From Chloroflexota bacterium (GTDB lineage Bacteria > Chloroflexota > UBA6077 > CF-72), in the NCBI GenBank assembly GCA_019242065.1, contig JAFAWJ010000556.1, positions 1-7,134 of the forward strand: a stretch of DNA of 7,134 bases, written 5' to 3'. Below are positions 1-6,768 of the stretch, one piece after another. A program made the translations under genes and the position numbers. Under the pieces are notes generated by a model that did no database searches, had not been told where the DNA came from, and worked only from the letters and a program-made list of their open reading frames with translations. The number at the start of each line of letters is the position of its first letter. The first letter of the stretch is position 1.

Positions 1-426
1 GACTGGATGCGCAAGCACATGCTCGGTGCCAAGTTCACGCTTCAGGATGCCGTGTGGATCGTGCACGATCCGAGCGGAGGCCGCCGAGTCGGCCCGCACC
101 TCACCGCGACGCGTGTAGGTCAGGTCCAGGCGAACGCCGTTGTCAAACAGGTACAGGCCGTTCTGATCGTAGAGGTACAGAACGCTGAGAGTCGGGGCGA
201 TCTGGGTCACACGGTGATGGAGGCGGGTCGCACCGGTGCGGAGCTCGTCCACGAAGTACACGTCGACATCGAGATCCGAGAACGCGTCATTCTGACCGCG
301 CGCATACGAGCCTGTGACAGTAACACCAAGGACCTGGGCGTCCGCTGCGCAAACCTGGACGACGAGCTGGAGGATGCTCTCCTGCAACTGGCGGTACTGT
401 GCGTGGTCTAGCACACTCAGTAGCAT
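1..426 (-). CDS. Nucleotidyltransferase-domain protein, C-terminus beyond left edge
   Basis: An open minus-strand frame of 142 codons runs from ATG (426-424) off the left edge without a stop. Residues 39-53 carry the signature of the polymerase-beta-like nucleotidyltransferase fold: GSYARG followed by SDLDVD. The metal-binding aspartates would be D51 and D53, and a third candidate is D101 in the strand RLDLTY. Residues 120-127 (IVHDPHGI) match the 'DPxG' turn often seen after this domain in small stand-alone transferases. Such proteins move an NMP group onto a small molecule, tRNA or protein; neither substrate nor partner can be told from this fragment. An alternative start is GTG at 414-412. 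Neither start has a good ribosome-binding site. The family call is solid; function and start are uncertain. Confidence 0.75.
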   Translation of the reverse strand, partial: MLLSVLDHAQYRQLQESILQLVVQVCAADAQVLGVTVTGSYARGQNDAFSDLDVDVYFVDELRTGATRLHHRVTQIAPTLSVLYLYDQNGLYLFDNGVRLDLTYTRRGEVRADSAASARIVHDPHGILKRELGTEHVLAHPV

Positions 427-720
427 TATCCATCGTGGTCGAATGGGACGCGCTCCCGAGGCCACGGACAGGAACTGTCTCTTGACGCAAGATCAGCGGG
501 GGTCTGACCATCTCTCTTCGAGACAGGGAAGCGGGTGGATAGATAGATGTCGATCACAGTGCTGCGGCCATCCCCGTCGCCGCTGGTGCTCTCGGGCGCA
601 TTTCACACGCTCGCACGCGGGGTCAGCGAGCTTCGCGCTTAAGATCTCGGCATCGGCGACGATCTGATTGACGCGTACGCCGGCCTCATCGAGGTATACG
701 CGCACGCACTGCCGGACCGC
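427..720. other. Gene-poor stretch, no supported gene
   Basis: Nothing convincing is encoded here. It should contain the promoter of the leftward nucleotidyltransferase gene and perhaps that of the rightward gene at 721. A short plus-strand frame (547-642, 31 codons) lies in the same frame as the downstream gene but ends in TAA at 640-642. It has no ribosome-binding site and no recognisable motif. A small inverted repeat, GACAG-GAA-CTGTC, lies at 467-479 and TTGACG at 482-487 resembles a -35 box, but no matching -10 box is evident. Confidence 0.5.
467..479. repeat. Short inverted repeat GACAG-N3-CTGTC
   Basis: Two perfect 5-base arms are separated by three bases, 41 bp upstream of the nucleotidyltransferase ATG on its coding strand. 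The position would suit an operator, but arms this short occur by chance. No second copy was noticed. Confidence 0.25.
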
Positions 721-1152
721 ATGGCCGCCATGCCGGAGGCCTCGGAAGCCTGGCCAGAGATCCTCGAGCACCTGCTTCGTCGGCTGCGACAGGCGCACAC
801 GGAACCCGTCTTGCTCGAGCCGATAGACGTGATGGAGCAGCTGGCGGCTCGCATCCAACGTGTCACCGACGCGCGGCGAGCGGGTGTGAGCGATGAGCAG
901 ATCGTCGGGATTCAACACCCAGGTACAGGTCCATTTTCGTCAAAAGAGCGGTTGGGGCTCGCGTTCGTCGATGCGGTCGTACGTGCCACAGCTGTCCCAG
1001 ACGGGCTTGTCGAGCCTTTGCGGAGCATGTTTTCGGAGCGTGAGATTGGGGAGTTATGGCTCGCGCAAGTCACAGAATCGCCGACCGCGGTCGCCATGTG
1101 GCTGCGGCGAGGCAGCGTCACGCGGACCGCGTTAGATGCCGTCGTCTACTGA
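721..1152 (+). CDS. Carboxymuconolactone decarboxylase/AhpD-like family protein, divergent, cysteine-free
   Basis: A 143-residue protein on the plus strand. Its C-terminal half follows the layout of the carboxymuconolactone decarboxylase (CMD) / AhpD-like family. The motif DARRAGVSDEQI (residues 50-61) is followed by a segment reading FSSKERLGLAFVDAV, then a V-P-D turn, and finally FSEREIGELWLAQ. In family members the helix just before the DARRAG element often carries a Cys-x-x-Cys redox pair. Here that region reads LAARIQRVT, and the whole protein has no cysteine, so thiol peroxidase chemistry looks unlikely. The first 45 residues match nothing I recognise. The start could be ATG 721 or ATG 730; neither has a clear ribosome-binding site. 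The frame stays open upstream to a TAA at 640-642, so the N-terminus may be lost or altered. The gene converges on the glycosidase gene with a 10-bp gap. It may be a decaying copy. Confidence 0.5.
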   Translation: MAAMPEASEAWPEILEHLLRRLRQAHTEPVLLEPIDVMEQLAARIQRVTDARRAGVSDEQIVGIQHPGTGPFSSKERLGLAFVDAVVRATAVPDGLVEPLRSMFSEREIGELWLAQVTESPTAVAMWLRRGSVTRTALDAVVY

Positions 1153-1162
1153 GAAGCCTCGG

Positions 1163-3316
1163 TCACACAGTGTCGATCCACTGGCGGCCCGCGTCCTCCG
1201 GCAGCAGCCCGATGTCCGCGTCGGCACGCACGAATACCGGCACACGCTCCAACGCCACAGAGCGTTCCACGAACCGGCCCCCGCTGAAGTGCTCACCGGT
1301 CCAGAAGTCGCGCCAGTCCACGCCGCCCGGCAAGTAGACGGCACGGTCGACGGGTGCCTCGTCCTCCGAGAACACCGGCGCGACGAGCAGATCTGGTCCC
1401 AGCAGATATTGATCGTCGATCGTCGCGGCGACAGGGTCAGCCTCGAACTCCAGCACCAGCGGTCGGATCACGGGCAGGCCCTGGTCTGAGGCGGACCGGC
1501 CGCATCGCTCCAGGTATGGCGTGAGGCGATAGCGTAGCTGCGCGAACTCGCGAAAGACTCGCAATGCCTGAGGGCCAAACGCCCACGGCTCGCGTGGCGT
1601 GGTGCCATGGGCGCGCGTCAGTGGCGACAACATCCCGAACTGCGTCCAGCGTATGTACAGCGCGGGAGACGGGGGTGGCCCGTAGAAGCCGCCGATGTCG
1701 TGGCTCCACCAGCCCGGCGCCGACAGTGCGTAACTCAGCCCACCTCGCAGACAGGCGGCCATGCCCGCCGTGCTGGCCTGCGGGTCGCCGCTCCACTGAG
1801 CCGGATAGCGCTGCGAGCCCGCCCAACCGGAGCGACCCCAGACCAGCACGGGCTGGCCCGGACGGGCCGCGGCGGTCGCCTCGAACACCGCGCGGTTGTA
1901 CAGCAGCGGCAGCACGTTGTGTCCCTGGAGTCCACTCAGACCGTTGGCCAGTCGCGCGTCCATCGGCAGGCCTTCGCCAAAATCGCTCTTGAATGCGGCG
2001 ACACCCCACTCCAACAACTGCTGGTGCTGCGCCTGCCACCATTGCGTCGCTTCTGGGCTGGTGAAGTCGACGATGCCGCGGGCCGACCCATCCGCGGGAG
2101 TGAACCCCTCGACGTGACCGTCCGTGTGGCGCGCGAAGTGACCGGCGCGCAGGCCCTCCGCATAGAGCGGCGTGCCGTCCGCCACGTACGGCATTTCCCA
2201 CAGCGTGACACGGAAGTGCTGCTCACGCAAGTGCCGCAGCATGCCGGGCAAGTCAGGAAACGTGCGTTCGTTGACGACAAAATCACAGTTCAGGTTCGGA
2301 CGTGCCAGCCAGGCCGGGTCGACGTGCAGCACGTCGGCCGGCACCTGCTCTGACCGCAGCCGTGCGGCGACCGCCTCCACGTCGGCCCGCGATTCGTACC
2401 GACAGCGACTCATCCACACGCCGAGAGCCCAGCGCGGGATGGCTGGCGCCCGTCCGGTGATGTCCGTGTAGGTGGCCAGCAGCCGTTTCAGCGAGCCGCC
2501 GCCCAGCACGAAGAGGTCGAGCATGGGCTCGTCGGCGACCAGGCTCGCGCAGGCCAGCGACCGCTGACCGAGGTCCGCCACCACCCGAGCCGGCGTGTGG
2601 ACAAACAGCCCGTACCCGCGACTCGACAGGACGAGCGGGACGTTCTTGTAGCCCGCGGAGGTCGTGGTGCCATGCGCGTCCGCATTCCACAGGACGTGTC
2701 GGCGCCCGCGCTGGCTCAGCCCGTCGAAACGCTCGCCGAGTCCGAACAGATGCTCGTCGGGCGTCAACGCGACCGAGACGGCCGCGCGTTCGTCGTTCAG
2801 CGCCAGCGCCGGGGCATGCGGCAGTCCGTGCACGTCCAGGTCGGTGAGCGGCGACCTGGCCAGAATCCGCTCGGCCGCATCCAGGACCTGAAGTTCGAAC
2901 GGCTCTGGCACCACGCGCACCGCGATGCCGTCGCCCGAGGCGCGAACAACCTGCCCGTCCTGGCGGACCGGCAATGCCCGCGGCTCCCCGCTCAGCATTC
3001 CGAACGCGGTACGGTCCTGAACCGGCGCGTCGACCGCGCTGACCACGATGCGCACCGCCTCGGGCGAGTGCCAGGCCAGCCGGACCCGAAGCACACGCGT
3101 CGCCCAGTCCGGACGCTCCGCAAGCGGCGGCCGGTTCGGCGCCGCGCCCGCCGCCGAGATTTGCGCGTCGGGATCCTCAGCGGTGATGACGAGCGGTCGG
3201 ATCGACTCGTCGCGCCACGTCGCCCGCACCGCCTCGATCAGCAGGTCCACATGCCGATCGAACGGCTCGATGCGCAGCAGCCGACGCGTGACGAACCACT
3301 CCGACGCTGCGTTCAC
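1163..3316 (-). CDS. Family GH31 alpha-glycosidase, alpha-xylosidase (YicI)-like
   Basis: A 717-residue cytoplasmic enzyme (no signal peptide) that should release a terminal alpha-linked sugar, xylose or glucose, from an imported oligosaccharide. Family features appear in order: an N-terminal beta domain with FGLGERF (191-197); the (beta/alpha)8 barrel opening at about 295 with HVDPAW (331-336) and NCDF (343-346); the nucleophile motif KSDFGE (443-448, nucleophile D445); GRSG (494-497); the acid/base motif WSGD (508-511, D511); WWSHDIGGF (536-544); and a C-terminal beta domain. KxDFGE is the alpha-xylosidase-type form, as opposed to the WxDMNE of many alpha-glucosidases. Length is slightly below that of E. 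coli YicI (772). The start is GTG 3316-3314, overlapping the permease stop as GTGA. The open frame continues upstream to 3625, but only inside the permease gene. AAGGG lies directly against the GTG, which suggests re-initiation by coupled ribosomes. Family is very likely; exact substrate is open because two specificity residues differ from YicI. Confidence 0.93.
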   Translation of the reverse strand: MNAASEWFVTRRLLRIEPFDRHVDLLIEAVRATWRDESIRPLVITAEDPDAQISAAGAAPNRPPLAERPDWATRVLRVRLAWHSPEAVRIVVSAVDAPVQDRTAFGMLSGEPRALPVRQDGQVVRASGDGIAVRVVPEPFELQVLDAAERILARSPLTDLDVHGLPHAPALALNDERAAVSVALTPDEHLFGLGERFDGLSQRGRRHVLWNADAHGTTTSAGYKNVPLVLSSRGYGLFVHTPARVVADLGQRSLACASLVADEPMLDLFVLGGGSLKRLLATYTDITGRAPAIPRWALGVWMSRCRYESRADVEAVAARLRSEQVPADVLHVDPAWLARPNLNCDFVVNERTFPDLPGMLRHLREQHFRVTLWEMPYVADGTPLYAEGLRAGHFARHTDGHVEGFTPADGSARGIVDFTSPEATQWWQAQHQQLLEWGVAAFKSDFGEGLPMDARLANGLSGLQGHNVLPLLYNRAVFEATAAARPGQPVLVWGRSGWAGSQRYPAQWSGDPQASTAGMAACLRGGLSYALSAPGWWSHDIGGFYGPPPSPALYIRWTQFGMLSPLTRAHGTTPREPWAFGPQALRVFREFAQLRYRLTPYLERCGRSASDQGLPVIRPLVLEFEADPVAATIDDQYLLGPDLLVAPVFSEDEAPVDRAVYLPGGVDWRDFWTGEHFSGGRFVERSVALERVPVFVRADADIGLLPEDAGRQWIDTV

Positions 3317-4215
3317 CCCTTGACCGCGCCCGCGGTCAGGCCGGAGATGATCCGTCGTTGAAACAGAAGCACCAGCACCACCAGCGGCAGGGTGATTACA
3401 ATTGACGCGGCGGTGATCTGCCCCCACGGATATTGCGCGGCGGCATCGGCACCCTCGAACTGCGCGATGGCCACCGTCGCGGTCAGTCGATCTGGCTGGC
3501 TCATGAAGGTGCGCGCAAACAGAAATTCGTTCCAGGCCTGGATGAAGAGGAGAATGGCGGCGGTGAAGACGCCTGGCGCCGCAAGCGGAATCGTGATCTT
3601 GTAAAAAGCCTGCATCCGTGTGCATCCATCTACGCGCGCGGATTCCTCCAATTCAGCTGGCAGGTCGCTGAAAAAGGCGGTCAGGATCCAGATGCAGATG
3701 GGCAGCGTAAACGTCACGTTGGGCAGAATGAGCGCCAGGTAATTGTTTGTCAGGCCCCACGCGTTGAACTCGCGGAACAGCGGTCCGATGATGGCGATCC
3801 CCGGGAACATCGCGATCGCGAGGACGAGTGCCAGCAGGAGATTTTTGAACGGGAAGTTCAACCGGGCAATCGCGTACGCGCACAGCGAACCGACCACCAG
3901 CGAGATGGCCGTGGCAGACAGCGCGACTATCGTGCTGTTGACCAGCGCCCACCGGAAGCGTTCCAGCGCAAAAATATCGCGGTAATTGACGAGTTCGGGT
4001 GGGCTGGGCACATAGCGAATTGGCACCTCGAAAATCGTCGACGGCCCCTTGAGCGACGTGAGAAGCGTCCAGACAAATGGTGCGAGGCAAAAGACGACGA
4101 ACGCGCTGACCAGGACGTAGAACCCCGCGCCCTGCAACAGGCCCTTGCGCATGCGGCGAGTGGTGGCGGTCGTCGGAACCGAGCGCGCCGCGACGGTGCT
4201 CGCCGGAGCGCTCAT
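3313..4215 (-). CDS. CUT1-type sugar ABC transporter permease (MalG-like)
   Basis: A 300-residue inner-membrane protein and the second permease of the importer. About six hydrophobic segments are visible, near residues 31-52, 91-115, 125-148, 160-182, 216-233 and 276-295. The cytoplasmic EAA loop that docks on the ATPase is present (residues 190-215): it reads EESARVDG, then ITIPLAAPG, placing the conserved glycine at 197. The C-terminus FQRRIISGLTAGAVKG is typical of MalG-type subunits, where G-L-T-x-G-A-V-K-G ends the protein. The start is ATG 4215-4213, overlapping the upstream permease stop as ATGA. The open frame continues upstream to 5112, but only within that neighbouring gene. Its own ribosome-binding site is weak, so translation probably depends on the upstream cistron. 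It should pair with the MalF-like permease and a shared ATPase. Confidence 0.95.
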   Translation of the reverse strand: MSAPASTVAARSVPTTATTRRMRKGLLQGAGFYVLVSAFVVFCLAPFVWTLLTSLKGPSTIFEVPIRYVPSPPELVNYRDIFALERFRWALVNSTIVALSATAISLVVGSLCAYAIARLNFPFKNLLLALVLAIAMFPGIAIIGPLFREFNAWGLTNNYLALILPNVTFTLPICIWILTAFFSDLPAELEESARVDGCTRMQAFYKITIPLAAPGVFTAAILLFIQAWNEFLFARTFMSQPDRLTATVAIAQFEGADAAAQYPWGQITAASIVITLPLVVLVLLFQRRIISGLTAGAVKG

Positions 4216-5180
4216 CGGCCTGCGCCTTGCGTCGGCGCCCCAAGCACTTTGATGAAAATGAAGCTCACGAGCATGACCAGGAGAAAGGTCACCACGGCAA
4301 GTGTGGATCCGTACCCGAAATTCAGCGACGTGAAGAACGTATTGTAGGTGTACAGCACGACAGTCTCGGTCGACTTGCCAGGCCCGCCATTGGTGAGAAC
4401 GCGCGGCAGATCGAACATGCGCACCGCGTCGATCGTCCGGAACAACAGTGCGACCAGGATGGTGGGCTTCATCATCGGCAGCGTGACTCGCCAGAAGGCT
4501 TGCCAGCGGCTCGCCCCGTCGAGCCCGGCGGCCTCGTACAACTCGGGCGGGATCAATTGCAGACCTGCCAGCAGGATCAGGGCCATGAAAGGCGTCGTCT
4601 TCCAGATTTCGGCGGCCACCATCGCCCAGATGGTGAGCTCCGGACGGACGAGGAAAATGATCGGTTGTTCGATCACCCCCAAGCGCATCAGCAGGTCGTT
4701 GACGACGCCGTAGCGCCCGTCGTAAATCCAGGCCCACATCTTGGCGGAAACCACGGCGGTGAGCGCCCACGGCACCAGGACCGCGGCGCGCACGATGCCA
4801 CGTCCGCGGAAGGCACGGTTGATCAACAACGCGATCAGCATGCCCAGCACCAGTTCGACCACGACGGACGCAACCGAAACGACCGCCGTCACGCGCAGCG
4901 CGTTGAACCAACTGTCGTCTGTGAGGAGCGTCAGGTAGTTGCCCAGACCGACGAACGGACGCGGCGCATTCTCGAATTTCAGGCTGATCTGGAACAGACT
5001 GTCCTGGACCGTCTGCGCCAGCGGGATCACGGCGATCAGCAGGATGGTCAGGATCGCTGGCGCCGCGAACAGTAGCCCAAGGCGCGCCTCGGCTGACTCC
5101 TGCGTGCGCCATCGCCCCCTCGCGCGCGACAGGCCACCGATCGCAGCGCGTTGCGTCGGCAGCCCTGTGGACGTTGCCAT
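4212..5180 (-). CDS. CUT1-type sugar ABC transporter permease (MalF-like)
   Basis: A 322-residue inner-membrane protein and the first permease of the importer. A basic cytoplasmic N-terminus of about 33 residues precedes hydrophobic segments near residues 34-57, 97-120, 130-152, 183-210, 240-258 and 293-314. The EAA loop reads YEAAGLDGASRWQAFWRVTLP (from 225), with the near-invariant EAA at 226-228 and G at 232. NGGPGKSTE (274-282) is the periplasmic 'GGP' signature common in MalF/UgpA-type subunits. The ATG at 5180 is well supported by GAGGAGG just upstream. The gene lies 31 bp downstream of the binding-protein gene and overlaps the next permease by four bases. The family is clear; the transported sugar cannot be read from the sequence. 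Confidence 0.95.
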   Translation of the reverse strand: MATSTGLPTQRAAIGGLSRARGRWRTQESAEARLGLLFAAPAILTILLIAVIPLAQTVQDSLFQISLKFENAPRPFVGLGNYLTLLTDDSWFNALRVTAVVSVASVVVELVLGMLIALLINRAFRGRGIVRAAVLVPWALTAVVSAKMWAWIYDGRYGVVNDLLMRLGVIEQPIIFLVRPELTIWAMVAAEIWKTTPFMALILLAGLQLIPPELYEAAGLDGASRWQAFWRVTLPMMKPTILVALLFRTIDAVRMFDLPRVLTNGGPGKSTETVVLYTYNTFFTSLNFGYGSTLAVVTFLLVMLVSFIFIKVLGAPTQGAGR

Positions 5181-5190
5181 GCTCCTCCTC
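5181..5190 (-). promoter_or_regulatory. Strong ribosome-binding site of the MalF-like permease
   Basis: On the minus strand GAGGAGGAGC sits directly before the ATG. It contains a near-consensus AGGAGG core and fixes the start at 5180. It is the best Shine-Dalgarno site in the operon, suggesting that the downstream coupled cistrons draw their ribosomes from here. Confidence 0.8.
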
Positions 5191-5211
5191 CGACCGGAAG
5201 CGCGGGTGTGC

Positions 5212-6627
5212 CTAGCCGCCCTTCAAAATCTGACGCATTTTGTCAGCCATTTGTTTGATTGCTTGCTCCGGTGTGATCTGCTGCGCCATCGCCTGCCCAA
5301 AGGCGGGTTGTATAGCATTGGCCGACATGTCCGGGTAGTACGGAGTCACCGGGCGCGGCTTCAAATTGTCGAATGATGCCTGTGCGGCTTTCGCGTATGG
5401 GTACTTCTTCTGGATGTCCGGATCGTCGAACACCGCTTGACGAGAGGGCAGGAAACCACCGTCGAGAAAACGCGCACGCTGGTTATCCTGATTCGTGAGG
5501 ATCGCCACGGCCTCCAGGGCAGCCTTCTGCTTGGTGGAGAACCTGGAGACGCCCAGGTTCCAGTCGCCAAGACAGCCAGGTCCGGGTTTGGCGCCATCCC
5601 CGGAGGGCAACGGGCTGACATCCCACTGCTCCGGTTTGATGGCGGAATCGGGCTGATACAGGTCGCCGGCGTTGGACAGCCACAGCCGGATCATCGCCGC
5701 CTTGCCCCCGCGAAACAGGTTCATCACATCGGCGCCGAGCTTGAACTGCAAGGCGGCCTCCGGGATGATCTTGTCCTTGTAGACAAAGTCGACGATCTTC
5801 TGCATGCCGTCGGAGCCGGCGGTGCCCTGGTCCACAACCACATTCATCTTGTCGTCGACGAGATCCCCGCCGTAGCCCCAGAGGTACTCCATCCAGTTGA
5901 TGATCCCGCCCTCGTTCTGGGGTAATTGCATGGCGAAGCCAACCATGTCTGCCGTCTGCAGGGTCTTCGCCGCGTTCAGGAGATCGTCGTACGTCTTGGG
6001 CGTTTTGAGTCCCTTCGCGTCGAAGAGATCCTTGCGGTAATACAGACCGGGACCGTTGTTGTACCAGGGCACAGCGTACAGCTTCGCGTCGAACGTCGCG
6101 CCATTCAGCGCCCCCTGGGAGAACTTCGCCTGTTCGTCTTTGGGGAGGATATCGTCTACCGGAATCGTCCATCCGGCGGCGCCGAACTCCGGTACGTACG
6201 GGACATCCATTGAAACGATGTCGACACTGGAGTCCTTGGCGCCGGCGACCGTGACAAACTTGTCGTGTAAGTCCTGGGTCGTCGCGCCTTGCTCCTGGTA
6301 GTCGATCTGAATCGATGTGTTGGCCTTGTTGAATGCGTCGACCTGCTTGGGTGTGTAGCCGGTCGTGTCACGCGAGGCGAACCAGACGACCGTCGTTGCC
6401 GAGCCGCTGCTCTGCGCGGCTGGCGCCGTGGTCAGCCCGCTGGCGGGTGCCCCGCCCGACGCCGTGGCCGCGGCGGTCCCGCTCCCACTGGTGCCTCCAC
6501 CGCATGCGACCAGCACCCCGGCGCTGGCCGAGAACACGACAGCCTTCAACAGGCCGCGCCGGCTGAGCCGCGCGGCGTGCCACCCCAGATGCTCTTCCAA
6601 CTCTCGTTCCTTCCCTTCGACTGCCAC
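5212..6627 (-). CDS. Sugar ABC transporter substrate-binding lipoprotein, Tat-type signal
   Basis: A 471-residue extracellular solute-binding protein (family 1, MalE-like fold) that would capture the sugar and deliver it to the two permeases. The N-terminus has a 20-residue hydrophilic lead, then SRRGLLK (22-28) resembling the Tat consensus SRRxFLK, a hydrophobic stretch, and a lipobox LVAC with the lipidated cysteine at 42. A low-complexity Gly/Ala/Ser/Thr linker (43-78) tethers the mature domain. Family landmarks include VVWFASRD (80-87), Y184-A-V-P-W-Y-N, the YYRKDLFDAKGLKTPKTYDDL region (197-216), FRGGKAAM (305-312) and GFLPSR (391-396). The start is GTG 6627-6625, preceded by GGAGAGGA. 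It is the first gene of the operon, and the divergent promoter region lies upstream. The fold is certain and the ligand unknown; the neighbouring GH31 enzyme points to an alpha-glycoside. Confidence 0.95.
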   Translation of the reverse strand: MAVEGKERELEEHLGWHAARLSRRGLLKAVVFSASAGVLVACGGGTSGSGTAAATASGGAPASGLTTAPAAQSSGSATTVVWFASRDTTGYTPKQVDAFNKANTSIQIDYQEQGATTQDLHDKFVTVAGAKDSSVDIVSMDVPYVPEFGAAGWTIPVDDILPKDEQAKFSQGALNGATFDAKLYAVPWYNNGPGLYYRKDLFDAKGLKTPKTYDDLLNAAKTLQTADMVGFAMQLPQNEGGIINWMEYLWGYGGDLVDDKMNVVVDQGTAGSDGMQKIVDFVYKDKIIPEAALQFKLGADVMNLFRGGKAAMIRLWLSNAGDLYQPDSAIKPEQWDVSPLPSGDGAKPGPGCLGDWNLGVSRFSTKQKAALEAVAILTNQDNQRARFLDGGFLPSRQAVFDDPDIQKKYPYAKAAQASFDNLKPRPVTPYYPDMSANAIQPAFGQAMAQQITPEQAIKQMADKMRQILKGG

Positions 6628-6630
6628 TGT

Positions 6631-6638
6631 TCCTCTCC
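6631..6638 (-). promoter_or_regulatory. Ribosome-binding site of the binding-protein gene
   Basis: GGAGAGGA on the minus strand lies three bases before the GTG at 6627. It supports this non-ATG start over the next in-frame candidates and keeps the complete Tat/lipobox signal. Confidence 0.7.
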
Positions 6639-6672
6639 AGAGTTCCTATGGCCCACCCCTGGCTGGCGCATG

Positions 6673-6678
6673 ATCATA
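6673..6678 (-). promoter_or_regulatory. Candidate -10 box (TATGAT) for the transport operon
   Basis: Read on the minus strand, TATGAT differs from TATAAT at one position. It would start transcription about 35-40 bases before the GTG at 6627. No good -35 hexamer lies 16-18 bases upstream, which is GC-rich, so an activator or an extended -10 may compensate. The hexamer overlaps the 8-base palindrome ATGATCAT (6670-6677). Confidence 0.35.
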
Positions 6679-6706
6679 CCCTGTCCGTGGCCTTCCCGGG
6701 GGGTCT

Positions 6707-6720
6707 CGCCTGCTCAGGCG
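6707..6720. repeat. Perfect inverted repeat CGCCTG-CT-CAGGCG, possible operator
   Basis: Two perfect 6-base arms with a 2-base centre sit in the 144-bp gap between the divergent genes. The centre lies about 50 bases upstream of the predicted operon start site. It is also just upstream of TACGAT (6724-6729), a weak -10 candidate for the plus-strand gene. A dimeric sugar-responsive regulator could act on both directions from here. It could also be a chance palindrome in GC-rich DNA, and no run of T follows to suggest a terminator. Confidence 0.4.
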
Positions 6721-6761
6721 CGTTACGATGGGCTCCAGATGCCACCTCTGAACCTGGTAAC

Positions 6762-6768
6762 AGGGAGA
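6762..6768 (+). promoter_or_regulatory. Ribosome-binding site of the FAH-family remnant
   Basis: AGGGAGA lies three bases before the ATG at 6772 and favours that start over the in-frame ATG at 6739, which would add 11 unrelated residues. Survival of this site suggests the gene was inactivated recently. Confidence 0.55.

Noticed and set aside
7..411. Plus-strand open frame of 134 codons at the left end.
   Set aside because: It is the complement of the nucleotidyltransferase gene, whose signature is unambiguous on the minus strand.
532..548. GATA-GATA-GAT tandem repeat.
   Set aside because: Fewer than three copies of a 4-base unit; no reason to treat it as functional.
547..642. Small 31-codon plus-strand frame as a leader peptide or the lost N-terminus of the CMD-like gene.
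   Set aside because: It has no ribosome-binding site, no recognisable motif, and a clean TAA separates it from the gene.
493..918. Minus-strand open frame of 141 codons opposite the CMD-like gene.
   Set aside because: It has no recognisable motif and its 5' end overlaps the part of the plus-strand gene that shows family similarity. Third-position G/C is somewhat higher on the plus strand. It cannot be fully excluded for 493-870.
1153..1162. Possible bidirectional terminator between the convergent genes.
   Set aside because: Only 10 bp separate the two stop codons, and I see no stem followed by a T-run there or just inside either gene end.
1607..2353. Long plus-strand open frames opposite the GH31, permease and binding-protein genes (also 2597-3361, 3433-4347, 4227-5075).
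   Set aside because: They are shadows produced by strong third-position G/C bias in the minus-strand genes. Their translations are rich in Arg, Gln and His and carry no motifs.
3317..3625. Upstream extension of the GH31 frame to 820 residues.
   Set aside because: This part lies entirely in the MalG-like permease gene in another frame. Its translation is compositionally odd and shows no GH31 similarity. The GTG at 3316 gives a normal family length.
4216..5112. Long N-terminal extension that would make a 599-residue permease.
   Set aside because: It is an out-of-frame reading of the MalF-like permease gene, arginine-rich and without membrane segments. The ATGA overlap at 4215-4212 is the natural start.
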